A DNA stretch of 64,000 nucleotides from Rhodospirillales bacterium (lineage in GTDB: Bacteria; Pseudomonadota; Alphaproteobacteria; Rhodospirillales; Defluviicoccaceae). Both the position numbers and the translations under genes were made by a program. This document shows, in pieces, positions 35,165-43,743 of this stretch. Each line of letters starts with the position of its first letter. Within the stretch, counting starts at the first letter, position 1. Below the pieces are notes generated by a model that was not told where the DNA came from, did not search any database, and saw only the letters and a program-made list of their open reading frames with translations. The stretch spans positions 372,001-436,000 of the forward strand of contig JADJXQ010000002.1 in NCBI GenBank assembly GCA_016710335.1. The letters run 5' to 3'.

Positions 35165-35333
35165 TTCAACAATCCTCCCTACCCCTCTCGCCTGAGCAAA
35201 GTCGCGAGTAAAGGAACAACAGCCATACGCAGAGCCTTCGCCGCTGCTGAGGATAAGCCTGCCCGCGGCTGAAGGTTCCGGGCCTAAAGTTCCAGGCTTA
35301 AGGTTCCCGGCCCCCTACGGTGTGCGGCGAGTT

Positions 35334-36536
35334 CTAACTCAATGCCGCGCACGCGCGCTGAATGCGCCTGCAGGCCTCCTCGAGCGCTGCGGTGGAGGTG
35401 GCGTAGGAGACGCGGAAGTGGGGCGACAGACCGAACGCCGAGCCCTGCACGGCCGCCACGCCCTCCGCGCCGAGCAGATACGTCACAAAGTCGTCGTCGC
35501 TGGCGATCGGCCGGCCGTCCGGCATACGCTTGCCGATGACGCCGGCGCAGGACGGATAGACGTAGAACGCGCCCTCCGGCGTCGGGCAGTGCAGGCCGTC
35601 CGCCTGGTTTAGCATCGCGACGACGAGATCGCGGCGCTCCTTGAACACCGCGTTGTTGGCAGCGATGAAATCCTGGGGGCCGTTGAGCGCGGCCACCGCC
35701 GCCGCCTGCGAGATGGAACTGGTGTGGGTGGTCGACTGGGACTGGATGTTGTTCATCGCCTTGATCAACGGGATCGGCCCGGCGCCGTAGCCCACCCGCC
35801 AGCCGGTCATGCAGTGCGCCTTCGAGCAGCCGTTGAGGGTCAGGGTGCGCTCGTGGAGGCGCGGCTCCACTTGCGCCGGCGTGGTGAAGGCGAAGTCGTC
35901 GTAAACGATGAACTCGTAGATGTCGTCGGTCAGCACCCACACATGAGGGTGCCGCACCAGGACGTCGGTGATCCCGCGCAACTCCGATTCAGTATAAGCG
36001 GCGCCGGACGGGTTCGAGGGCGAGTTGAGGATCACCCACTTGGTCTTCGACGTGATCGCGGCGTCCAGATCGGCCGGGTTCAGCCGGAAGCCTGACTCGG
36101 CGGTGGTGGGGACGATGACCGGCCGGCCATGCGCCAGTTCGACGATGTCCGGGTAGGACACCCAGTAGGGCGCCGGTATGACCACCTCGTCACCGGCGTC
36201 GATGGTCGCCATCATCGCGTTGAAGATGATCTGCTTGCCGCCGCAGCCGACGGTGACCTGGTCCGGCGTGTACTGGAGGCCGTTGTCGCGCTCGAACTTG
36301 GCGCAGATCGCCCGGCGCAGCGCGAGCGTACCGGCGACGGCAGTGTACCGGGTGTCGCCGGCGTCGATGGCCGCCTTCGCGGCCTCGCAGATGTGGCGCG
36401 GGGTGTCGAAATCGGGCTCACCGGCGCCAAGGCCGATCACGTCGCGTCCGGCGGCCTTGAGATCGGCCGCCAGTTGCGACACGGCGATGGTGGGTGACGG
36501 CTTGATGCGGCCGATGCGGGTGGCGAGAAAGGACAT
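35334..36536 (-). CDS. aspC: Class I aspartate aminotransferase
   Basis: 400 residues. MSFLATRIGRIKPSPTIAVS is the standard N-terminus of the alphaproteobacterial AatA-type enzyme. PLP sites are NSPSNPSGAAYTE (cofactor Asn), the Tyr in DDIYEFIVYDD, and the Schiff-base Lys in LNGCSKAHCMTGWRVGYG; Arg for the alpha-carboxylate is in FRVSYATS. It interconverts aspartate and oxaloacetate with glutamate/2-oxoglutarate; prephenate activity is known in close relatives. It stands alone; gloB lies 92 nt upstream on the same strand. Confidence 0.92.
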   Translation of the reverse strand: MSFLATRIGRIKPSPTIAVSQLAADLKAAGRDVIGLGAGEPDFDTPRHICEAAKAAIDAGDTRYTAVAGTLALRRAICAKFERDNGLQYTPDQVTVGCGGKQIIFNAMMATIDAGDEVVIPAPYWVSYPDIVELAHGRPVIVPTTAESGFRLNPADLDAAITSKTKWVILNSPSNPSGAAYTESELRGITDVLVRHPHVWVLTDDIYEFIVYDDFAFTTPAQVEPRLHERTLTLNGCSKAHCMTGWRVGYGAGPIPLIKAMNNIQSQSTTHTSSISQAAAVAALNGPQDFIAANNAVFKERRDLVVAMLNQADGLHCPTPEGAFYVYPSCAGVIGKRMPDGRPIASDDDFVTYLLGAEGVAAVQGSAFGLSPHFRVSYATSTAALEEACRRIQRACAALS

Positions 36537-36628
36537 CGGGCGGTCTCCGCTGCAGGTTTCTGGCGGCCGGAACCTTAGAGGCAGCCGCGCCGAGGAGCAA
36601 CGGGGGCGTTGGCCGCGGGCCGCGTCAC

Positions 36629-37399
36629 TCAGAAGCGGTCCTTGCGCCGGCGGATTTCGGCGAACGCGGAGACGGGATCGCGGCCGGCGAGACCGGCGGC
36701 CTGCTGCAGGTCGTCTGCGTCGGCACGGAGGAACGGATTGGCGGCGCGCTCGGCGCCGATGGTCGACGGCACCGTCGGCCTGTTGACGGCGCGCAACGCA
36801 CGAACCTCCTCGGCCCTCGCCCGCAGCGCGCTGTTGTCCGGATCGACGGCGAGGGCGAAGGCGGCGTTGGATAGCGTGTATTCATGGGCGCAATACACCG
36901 CCGTGTCGTCCGGCAGATCGCGAAGCTTCCGGAGGCTCGCCCACATCTCCGCCGGCGTTCCCTCGAAAAGGCGGCCGCACCCGAGGGAGAACAGGGTGTC
37001 CCCGCAGAACAGCACCCGCGATGCCTCGAACCAGTAGGCGATGTGGCCGCGAGTGTGACCGGAGACGTCGATGATGCGCGCGTTCTCGGTTCCGAGCCGG
37101 AACGTGCCGCCGTCCCGCACCTCGACATCGATGCCGGGAATGCGGTCGGCGTCGGCGGCGTTTCCGACGATGGTGCACCCGGTGGCGCGTTTCAACTCAA
37201 GATTGCCGCCGACGTGGTCGCCGTGATGATGAGTGTTGAGAATGTGGGTGAGGCGCCACCCGAGCCGGTCGAGAGCGCGCAGTACCGGCTCCGCAACCGC
37301 CGGATCGACGCACGCGCATACATCGTTTTCCGGCTCTCGCGCCAGGTAGACGTAGTTGTCGCTGAGAACCGGAATCTGATGCACCTGAAGTTGCGCCAT
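36629..37399 (-). CDS. gloB: Hydroxyacylglutathione hydrolase (glyoxalase II)
   Basis: 256 residues from ATG 37399. The binuclear metal motif is THHHGDHVGG, later ligands are in IDVSGHTRGHIAYW, FCGDTLFSLGCGRLFEGTP and YCAHEYTLSNAAFAL; the C-terminal glutathione-binding tail ends with the FAEIRRRKDRF motif. It hydrolyses S-lactoylglutathione to lactate and glutathione, completing the pathway begun by GloA at 23.7 kb. The frame is open 34 codons further upstream without similarity. The divergent methyltransferase starts 100 nt away, the usual gloB neighbour. Confidence 0.93.
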   Translation of the reverse strand: MAQLQVHQIPVLSDNYVYLAREPENDVCACVDPAVAEPVLRALDRLGWRLTHILNTHHHGDHVGGNLELKRATGCTIVGNAADADRIPGIDVEVRDGGTFRLGTENARIIDVSGHTRGHIAYWFEASRVLFCGDTLFSLGCGRLFEGTPAEMWASLRKLRDLPDDTAVYCAHEYTLSNAAFALAVDPDNSALRARAEEVRALRAVNRPTVPSTIGAERAANPFLRADADDLQQAAGLAGRDPVSAFAEIRRRKDRF

Positions 37400-37499
37400 T
37401 GGCCGATTCACGTCCGCTGCAAGGATTTCGCCGATCCCGACACTACCACTGCGGGGCGCGGGTGCGCTAGATTTCTGCCGCACTACCGGGTTTCGGATC

Positions 37500-38213
37500 A
37501 TGTGGACGGACGCTCTCGAACTGAAGGACTTCTACGCATCCGGTCTCGGCCGGGTGGCCCGGCGGATGATCATCCGCCGGATTCGGGAGCTGTGGCCGGA
37601 CGGGCACGGCCTCAACATCCTCGGCGTCGGCTACGCGACGCCGTTCCTCGGGCCGTTCCGCGCCGAGGCCCAGCGCGTGCTCGCGGTGATGCCGGCCGCC
37701 CAGGGGGTTCTGCACTGGCCGCGCGATGGGGCGGGCTTGACCACCCTCGCCGACGAGACCTACCTGCCGATCCCGGACCGCTCGATGGATCGGGTGCTGG
37801 TGGTCCACGCCCACGAATGCGCCGAGCCGCCGCGCCCGATGATGCGGGAACTGTGGCGGGTGATGGCGGACGGCGGCCGCATCATGGTGGTTGTGCCGAA
37901 TCGGCGTGGCGTTTGGGCGCGCTTCGAGCGGACCCCGTTCGGCAACGGCCGACCGTATTCGCCGGGACAGTTGTCGCGGAGCCTTCGGGACGGCCTGTTC
38001 GAACCGCTCGGATGGTCGACCGCGCTCTACGTCCCGCCGGTACACTCGAGCATGATTCTGTCGTCGGCAGCGGCGTGGGAAAAGATCGGACAGCGCTGGT
38101 TCTCGACCTTTGCCGGCGTCGTCATCGTCGAAGCCGGCAAACAGATCTACGCCGGCAGCTTCGTCACCGAAGACGCACCGCAAAAGGCGTTCGCGCCGGT
38201 TGTTCCCCGCTGA
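37500..38213 (+). CDS. SAM-dependent methyltransferase, class I
   Basis: 237 residues. The SAM motif region is degenerate (NILGVGYATPFLG in place of the GxGxG loop), followed by DRVLVVHAHECAEPP and the post-II stretch MRELWRVMADGGRIMVVVPN, typical of Methyltransf_11 proteins. The family is regularly divergent from gloB in alphaproteobacteria. The substrate is unknown. The C-terminal part (SSAAAWEKIGQRWFSTFAGV) is family-specific. Start ATG 37500. Confidence 0.82.
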   Translation: MWTDALELKDFYASGLGRVARRMIIRRIRELWPDGHGLNILGVGYATPFLGPFRAEAQRVLAVMPAAQGVLHWPRDGAGLTTLADETYLPIPDRSMDRVLVVHAHECAEPPRPMMRELWRVMADGGRIMVVVPNRRGVWARFERTPFGNGRPYSPGQLSRSLRDGLFEPLGWSTALYVPPVHSSMILSSAAAWEKIGQRWFSTFAGVVIVEAGKQIYAGSFVTEDAPQKAFAPVVPR

Positions 38214-38350
38214 CCGGCCCACCCGGAGCCGATGCTGCGTTAAATGCTTGAACTGTGGCGGCATTTTCGTGTATGGCCGCCGAACAAGGTCAAGTGCGGC
38301 ACATCGTCCGAAGACCGCAGTGGAAACAGACCGAAGCGCGGGAGACAGCA

Positions 38351-38947
38351 ATGGTTGCGAATGCCAATGCGACAGGCTGGCGGCAGCATCTGCGGCTGGG
38401 GGACAGGATGGTGCGGCGTGCGGTCGCCGTCGCGGTGGTGTGGCTGCTGGCCGCCGGCGGCGCATCGGCAGCCGAACCCGCGGCCGTCGCGGCCAGGCTC
38501 GGCGGCATCGACCTGCTCGGCCGCGCGCCGAACTACGTCGACTTCGGGCTCGGCGTGTTCGACATCCGCGCGCCGTTCAACGCATCCAAAACATCCGCAG
38601 CCGGCAGGATCGAAGCGCGCGGCGGGGACAAGCTGTGGGGCCTCGGCCCGGCCGTTGGTCTCATGGTCAACGCCGACGGCGGCATCTTCGGCTATGGCGC
38701 CATCTATGCCGATCTCGCCTACGGCAACTTCGTGGTGACGCCGCTGGCGGGCCTCGGCGGCTACAGCCGCGACGACTCAAGCGACCTCGGCGGCGTCTTT
38801 CAGTTTCGCCTGTCGCTGGGGCTGAATTACCAGTTTGCCGACCAGTCCCGCCTCGGCCTCAACATCGCCCACATCTCCAACGCCGGCATCCACGACAACA
38901 ACCCGGGCGAAGAAGAAGTCTACGTCACCTACGCTATCCCGTTTTAG
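38351..38947 (+). CDS. Acyloxyacyl hydrolase / lipid A 3-O-deacylase, PagL-like
   Basis: 198 residues as drawn. A signal peptide starts at the internal ATG 38408 (MVRRAVAVAVVWLLAAGGAS), which has its own GGGGGACAGG site and may be the true start. The mature part is an eight-strand beta-barrel-like sequence. The C-terminal AHISNAG plus GEEEVYV reproduces the PagL catalytic set: His, Ser two residues later, and Glu twelve after the Ser. PagL removes the 3-O acyl chain of lipid A in the outer membrane. Its last 14 nt overlap the convergent carboxypeptidase gene. Confidence 0.78.
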   Translation: MVANANATGWRQHLRLGDRMVRRAVAVAVVWLLAAGGASAAEPAAVAARLGGIDLLGRAPNYVDFGLGVFDIRAPFNASKTSAAGRIEARGGDKLWGLGPAVGLMVNADGGIFGYGAIYADLAYGNFVVTPLAGLGGYSRDDSSDLGGVFQFRLSLGLNYQFADQSRLGLNIAHISNAGIHDNNPGEEEVYVTYAIPF

Positions 38948-40454
38948 TAGCGTACCGCTGCTGCAGGTGGCGCTTGAAGCTGTCGGTGGCGAGGGGACGG
39001 CCGGTGGCGGCGGTCATCAGCGCCGACGTCGACATGAGCGACCCGCGGCCGTGAATCTCGCGGCGTAGCCACGTCGTCAGCGGCGCAAAGTCGCCGACGG
39101 CGATGCCGGGCGCAATCGCCGGGTCGGCGGTGCGGGCGGCTTCGAAGAGCTGCGCGGCGGCCAGCGCGCCGAGGGTGTAGGTGGGGAAGTAGCCCCAGGC
39201 ACCGTCGTACCAGTGAATGTCCTGCAGGCAGCCGAGCGCGTCCGACGGCGGCGTCAGGCCGATCAGGCGCTGCATGCCGTCGGCCCAAGCCGCCGGCAGA
39301 TCGCGCGCCTCCAGATCGCCGGCAATCATGGCGCGCTCCAACCGGTAGCGCAGAATGACGTGGGCCGGGTAGGTCACCTCGTCGGCGTCGACGCGAATGA
39401 AGCCGGGCGCGACGCGAGTGTAGGAGCGGTAGAGGGCGTCGGCCTCCCACACCGGCCCATTGCCGCCGAACGTCTCGGCGAGCAGCGGCGCCAGATGCGC
39501 GATGAAGGCGCGCGAGCGGCAGACCTGCATTTCCATCAGGAGCGACTGGCTCTCGTGCAACACCATGCCGCGGGCCTCGCCCACCGGCTGTCTGCGCCAC
39601 GCCGGCGGCAGGCCGCGCTCGTACAGCGCGTGGCCGGTCTCGTGCAGAACCCCCATCAGCGCCTTGGCGAAATCGCCCTCGTCGTAGCGGGTGGTGATGC
39701 GGATGTCGTCGGGGGTGCCGCCGCAGAATGGATGCAGGCTGACGTCGAGGCGGCCGTGATCGAAATCGAAGCCGAGCATCCGCATCAGGCGGACCGCAAG
39801 CGCCCGCTGGGCATCGACCGGGAACGGCCCCTCGGGAACGACGACTTCCGGCCGCCGCGCCTGGCGCTCCAGCACCTCCTGCAGAAAGTCGGGGAGGAAG
39901 GCCTCGAGATCGGCAAAAATAAGGTCGATCTCGGCGGCGCGTCCGTCCGGCTCAAAAGCGTCGAGCAGCGCGTCATACGGACCTAATTCCAGCCTCTCAG
40001 CCTTGGCCGCAGCGGTCTCGCGCACCAGCGCCAGCACGGCCTCCAGCTTCGGCAGCACGGCAGCGAAATCGTCGTCCGCGCGAGCCCCCCGCCACGCCGT
40101 CTCGCACACCGACGTGGCCCGCGACAGGCGCTCCACCTGATCCTCGGAGAGCGCCGTCGCATGCAGCCATGCCCGCCGCATCTCGCGGAGGTTGGCCGCC
40201 TGCCATGGATTCAGCCCGTCGCTGTCGGCGGCGCCCTGAAGCAGTTCGCCGCATTCGGTACTGATCAGCATGCCGTGGCGGAGGGTGGCGAGCACCGCCA
40301 GTTGCTCGGCGCGCGCCGCTGCGCCGCCCTTCGGCATCATGGTCGCCATGTCCCAGTGCAGCATCGCCTGGGCGTCGCCGACGGCGTGGATGCGGGCGAA
40401 AATCGTCTCCAGCCGCCGGTATGCCGGCGGCGCGGCCTCGGCGCTGGCGGTCAC
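38934..40454 (-). CDS. Carboxypeptidase Taq, metallopeptidase family M32
   Basis: 506 residues. The zinc motif is GVLHETGHALYERGL, with the distal ligand region VLHESQSLLMEMQVCRS; DIRITTRYDEGDF and IHWYDGAWGYFPTYTLG are family signatures. M32 enzymes remove C-terminal residues (not proline-blocked) in the cytosol. The start is GTG 40454, overlapping the ctaB stop (GTGA), so it is the last gene of the leftward run from the membrane peptide at 43.4 kb. Family length is about 500, so it is complete. Confidence 0.93.
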   Translation of the reverse strand: MTASAEAAPPAYRRLETIFARIHAVGDAQAMLHWDMATMMPKGGAAARAEQLAVLATLRHGMLISTECGELLQGAADSDGLNPWQAANLREMRRAWLHATALSEDQVERLSRATSVCETAWRGARADDDFAAVLPKLEAVLALVRETAAAKAERLELGPYDALLDAFEPDGRAAEIDLIFADLEAFLPDFLQEVLERQARRPEVVVPEGPFPVDAQRALAVRLMRMLGFDFDHGRLDVSLHPFCGGTPDDIRITTRYDEGDFAKALMGVLHETGHALYERGLPPAWRRQPVGEARGMVLHESQSLLMEMQVCRSRAFIAHLAPLLAETFGGNGPVWEADALYRSYTRVAPGFIRVDADEVTYPAHVILRYRLERAMIAGDLEARDLPAAWADGMQRLIGLTPPSDALGCLQDIHWYDGAWGYFPTYTLGALAAAQLFEAARTADPAIAPGIAVGDFAPLTTWLRREIHGRGSLMSTSALMTAATGRPLATDSFKRHLQQRYATKTG

Positions 40455-41395
40455 GCGGCGACCATCTGCACCGCACGATCGACCAGCAGTGCGGCGAAGA
40501 TCAGAAACAGATAGAGAATCGAGAAGAAAAACATGGCCCGCGCCGTCGCCAGCCCGTCGTCCCGCCACACCCGGATGGCGTGATAGAGAAAGCCGGCGCC
40601 CAGCGCCGCGGCTGCAACGCCGTAGACCGCCCCGGAGAGCCCGATCAGAACCGGCGCGAACGTCGCCGGCAGCAGGATCAGGGTGTAGATCAGCATCTGC
40701 CGGCGGGTTTCGCGGTCACCGGCCACCACCGGCAGCATCGGCACCTGCGCCCGGTCATAGTCGCCCCGGCGGAACAGCGCCAGCGCCCAGGAGTGGGGCG
40801 GCGTCCACAGGAAAATGATGGCGAACAGTGCGACGGCGCCGAGGCCGAGCTCGCCCGCAGTCACCGCCCAGCCGATCATCGGCGGCAAGGCTCCGGCGGC
40901 GCCGCCAATGACGATGTTCTGCGGCGTGCGGCGCTTCAGCCACATGGTGTAGACGAACACGTAGTAGGCGATGGTGAGCGCCAGCAAAGCGGCGGCGATG
41001 GCGTTGACCAGGAGTGCCATGGCCGCCACCGAAGCGACGGCGAGCACCGAGCCGAAGATCAGCGCGGCGCCGGGGTTGAGACGACCGGCCGGCAGCGGCC
41101 GCTGCATGGTGCGCATCATCTCGGCGTCGATGTCGCGGTCGTACCACATGTTGATGGCTCCGGAGGCGCCGGCGCCGAGGGCGATGCACGCCAGCGCGAT
41201 CACGGCGGTCGCGGGCGCGAGGTGGCCCGGCGCCAGCGCCATGCCGACCAGCGCGGTGAACACCACCAGCGACATCACTCGCGGCTTCAGGAGGACTGCG
41301 TAGTCTCTGACGCGAAAGCGCGGCTCCACCCGCTGTCCGGGGGCGGCCGCCGCATCGCCGGCGGCACGGGCCTCTGCGGTCTGCACGGTCGACAC
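40451..41395 (-). CDS. ctaB: Protoheme IX farnesyltransferase (heme O synthase)
   Basis: 314 residues, about nine TM helices. The prenyl-diphosphate site is NMWYDRDIDAEMMRTMQRPL (the N-x3-D-x3-D pattern) and the second Asp-rich loop is around LFRRGDYDRAQVPMLP. It attaches farnesyl to heme b, making heme O for the aa3 oxidase encoded divergently at 43.7-47.8 kb. The start is GTG 41395 with a strong GAGGAGAGGAGG ribosome site; the open frame upstream is antisense noise. It overlaps the carboxypeptidase start. Confidence 0.93.
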   Translation of the reverse strand: MSTVQTAEARAAGDAAAAPGQRVEPRFRVRDYAVLLKPRVMSLVVFTALVGMALAPGHLAPATAVIALACIALGAGASGAINMWYDRDIDAEMMRTMQRPLPAGRLNPGAALIFGSVLAVASVAAMALLVNAIAAALLALTIAYYVFVYTMWLKRRTPQNIVIGGAAGALPPMIGWAVTAGELGLGAVALFAIIFLWTPPHSWALALFRRGDYDRAQVPMLPVVAGDRETRRQMLIYTLILLPATFAPVLIGLSGAVYGVAAAALGAGFLYHAIRVWRDDGLATARAMFFFSILYLFLIFAALLVDRAVQMVAA

Positions 41396-41424
41396 TGGTC
41401 TCCTCCTCTCCTCGCGAGCCGATG

Positions 41425-42852
41425 TCAGGCGCGATAGCCGGATGGCGCCACGGACGCTTCGGCCGGGCGCCGCAGCAGCGCCGTCGCGGCGATCCACACG
41501 AACAACACGCCGCCAATCACGGCAACAAGGCCGCCTATGCCGTTCATCCCCATGCCGACCATGGCGCCGATATGGTCCAGTCCCTGCGCTGCGCCGGCGG
41601 TCTTGCGCGGTGCGCCCATGCCGCCGGCAAGGAACAGTCCGATGCAGGCGGTGAGTTGCCCGCCGGCGAACAACCATATCTGAGCGCACACGCTTTTGCC
41701 ATGTCTCACCGCGCGCCCGAGCGCCGGCAGGAACAGGGCGTAGAACAGGCCCATGAACGCGAGGGTGACACCGGCGATGACCCCGTGGTAGTGCGCCGGC
41801 GTGCGCGTGTCGGCGCCGTCGACGAACAATCCAAGTCCCCCTCCGACCGCGAACACGACGACGGATGCGGCGAGGCAGATCCACGCCGGGTCGCGCCATG
41901 GCAGCGGCCGCCCGTCCCCGCCGACCAAACCGGCGACAATGGCGCCGGCAACGAGGACCGGGGGCAGGGCAAGGGCGTATTGAAGGTCCGTGAACGCCTG
42001 CGTCTGGGTGGCGGAAAATGGCGCGAATACCAGGTAGAAGACCGGCGCCGCCAGCGCCGGCAGGACGAGCAGCACCGTCGCCGCGATCAACACCGGCGGG
42101 GGCACCAGCGGCCGCCCCATGGCGATCTCTGCCAGCCAGGTCCAGGCGACGAGCAGCAGGAGCGTGTTGAGGAACTGCAACACGTGGCCGCCGCCCCAGA
42201 ACAGGTCCTCGTTGAACGTGTGGCCGGCCGGCTCGCCGCCGAGCACGAGCAGCAACAGGGCGATGCCGAAGCAGGCGAGCGCCAGGAGATAGACGACCGC
42301 CGCCCCGGCGATGACGATCGCCGTCACGTCGCGAGGCGCCCAGCCGGTCCCGACGGCGACGAGGGTGCGGATGGAGACGATGGCAAGCGCCGACGCCAAC
42401 AGCACCAGGCCGGCGTAATAGACGGGATCGACGATTGCCGGGACGTAGTTGTTGAGCGTCGCGGCGCCTCGATCCATCAGCGCCGGCACGAACAGCAGCG
42501 GCAGCGCCGCCGCCGCGGCGACCACTGCGGTGGCGCCCATGCGGAATACGTTCCCGGACTCGCCTGGGCGCGGCTCGACGCCCATCAACAGCATGGCGCC
42601 GAACACCGCCAGGAACCACACCACGAACGAGAACACCACGTGGATGACGAGGCCTTTGTGGAAGAAATCCACCGGCCATGGAAACACCGTCTCGATGCCG
42701 GGGATGCGGGAGACGGCGAGCAGCAGCGCGAATACGCCGGCAATGGCAAGGGATCCGACGGCCAGGGCGCTCCAGCCCCAGAGCTCGCGGGCGGCTGCGC
42801 CGGCGATCGGCCGTACTGGGCCAACCGGACTGGAGCGTTCAAGCGCCGGCAT
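41425..42852 (-). CDS. Heme-copper oxidase subunit I-like protein without the CuB His pair
   Basis: 475 residues, about 12 TM helices. It resembles COX1-superfamily proteins: His71 in HKGLVIHVVFSF (helix II-like), FWGGGHVLQFLNT with His223 (helix VI-like), and AHYHGVIAGVTLAFMG with His354/His356 (helix X-like heme ligands). The adjacent HH pair that completes the CuB site in helix VII of real oxidases is absent, and the residue four after His223 is Phe, not the cross-linked Tyr. It may bind heme without reducing oxygen. It overlaps the DUF420 gene by 14 nt and lies 29 nt before ctaB, suggesting a role in oxidase assembly or heme handling. Confidence 0.7.
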   Translation of the reverse strand: MPALERSSPVGPVRPIAGAAARELWGWSALAVGSLAIAGVFALLLAVSRIPGIETVFPWPVDFFHKGLVIHVVFSFVVWFLAVFGAMLLMGVEPRPGESGNVFRMGATAVVAAAAALPLLFVPALMDRGAATLNNYVPAIVDPVYYAGLVLLASALAIVSIRTLVAVGTGWAPRDVTAIVIAGAAVVYLLALACFGIALLLLVLGGEPAGHTFNEDLFWGGGHVLQFLNTLLLLVAWTWLAEIAMGRPLVPPPVLIAATVLLVLPALAAPVFYLVFAPFSATQTQAFTDLQYALALPPVLVAGAIVAGLVGGDGRPLPWRDPAWICLAASVVVFAVGGGLGLFVDGADTRTPAHYHGVIAGVTLAFMGLFYALFLPALGRAVRHGKSVCAQIWLFAGGQLTACIGLFLAGGMGAPRKTAGAAQGLDHIGAMVGMGMNGIGGLVAVIGGVLFVWIAATALLRRPAEASVAPSGYRA

Positions 42853-43288
42853 GGGGCCCCTCCGCGTGCGGATAGAGGTGCACGGCCATCACGTAGACGA
42901 TGACCCCGGAGACGGCGACGAACATCCACAGCGGCCAGGTCCAGCGAGCGATGCGCCGGTGCCGGTCGAAGACCCCGGTGGCGGCCCGATAGACGGTGAT
43001 CGGGACGATCGGGACGATCGCCGCGGCGACGACGATGTGCACGATCAAGAGGGTAAAGTACACCGGCCGCACCGCGCCTTCGCCGCCGAATCGGGCCAGC
43101 CCCGAATTGAAATGATAGGTCAGGTAGGTCACCAGGAACGCGCCCGAGGCCACGAGCGCGCCCACCATGCAGGCGCGATGGCGAGCCCGGTCGCCGCGCA
43201 GGATGAATACCAGGCCGGCGCTCAGAAACACGATGGTCAGGCCGTTGAGCGCGGCGTTGACATGGGGCAGGTCGACGATTTCCAGCAT
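42839..43288 (-). CDS. DUF420 family membrane protein (CtaM/YozB-like)
   Basis: 149 residues with four or five TM helices. Conserved His residues occur in LPHVNAALNGLTIVFL, TYLTYHFNSGLARFGG, LLIVHIVVAA and YVMAVHLYPH, typical of DUF420. CtaM, a member of this family in Firmicutes, is needed for active heme-copper oxidases. Here the gene lies between a 30-residue membrane peptide and the divergent oxidase paralogue. Its role in cytochrome oxidase maturation is an inference from family and context. Confidence 0.78.
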   Translation of the reverse strand: MLEIVDLPHVNAALNGLTIVFLSAGLVFILRGDRARHRACMVGALVASGAFLVTYLTYHFNSGLARFGGEGAVRPVYFTLLIVHIVVAAAIVPIVPITVYRAATGVFDRHRRIARWTWPLWMFVAVSGVIVYVMAVHLYPHAEGPHAGA

Positions 43289-43314
43289 CGCTGAGCGGTC
43301 TTATCCGATCCGGT

Positions 43315-43407
43315 TCAGCCGCCGCTGCCGACGCGGGCGATTATGCTCACATACATGAACAGGGCCGCCGCTCCCAGGACGACCCCCCACAGCCACTTTC
43401 TCTGCAT
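43315..43407 (-). CDS. 30-residue single-TM peptide heading the ctaB-side operon
   Basis: A short ORF: MQRKWLWGVVLGAAALFMYV, then SIIARVGSGG and TGA. It has a basic N-terminus, one 19-residue hydrophobic helix and a short C-tail, the shape of the small assembly peptides common in oxidase operons. A purine-rich AAGGGA with AAGG closer to the ATG gives a plausible ribosome site. The stop lies 26 nt before DUF420, so it would be the first cistron of the leftward operon. No family was recognised with certainty; expression is unproven. Confidence 0.5.
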   Translation of the reverse strand: MQRKWLWGVVLGAAALFMYVSIIARVGSGG

Positions 43408-43743
43408 CCTTGCTGTCCCTTCGAAGCTCGTCGCCCACGCTGCCGTTGTCGCCTTGCCCCCGGCGCCCGACGCCAATCGTTCGGCACGAGAAGTACACCT
43501 TGCAACTGCGAAAGAAAATCCTTTTCATTCGGTTTCGCTCATGTTACCTCGATCGAGCCTTCAATCCGCGATAGGGGAAATCCCCCGGAACTCCGCCTAT
43601 GCGTTCAACGGGCGGCCGAGCCGGGATATTGGCAAACCTGCGGGTGTATCGACTATACTGGGCTGCGGATAGAACCGGGCCATGGGACTGGACCACTAGA
43701 GACCACAGAACTGAGCACTGAACACGGTGCGTGGGTGAGGGAC
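43408..43743. other. Divergent control region between the ctaB-side operon and coxB
   Basis: 336 bases between two oppositely transcribed units. It contains a promoter-like pair toward coxB (43629-43659) and a small GGGGA/TCCCC hairpin at 43574-43585. A stretch rich in A and T (43490-43560) may hold the leftward promoter, but no good hexamer pair was found there. Confidence 0.5.
43629..43659 (+). promoter_or_regulatory. Possible coxB promoter
   Basis: TATACT at 43654-43659 (five of six) with TTGGCA at 43629-43634 (four of six); the 19-nt spacer is longer than ideal. The leader to coxB would be about 80 nt. Confidence 0.35.
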
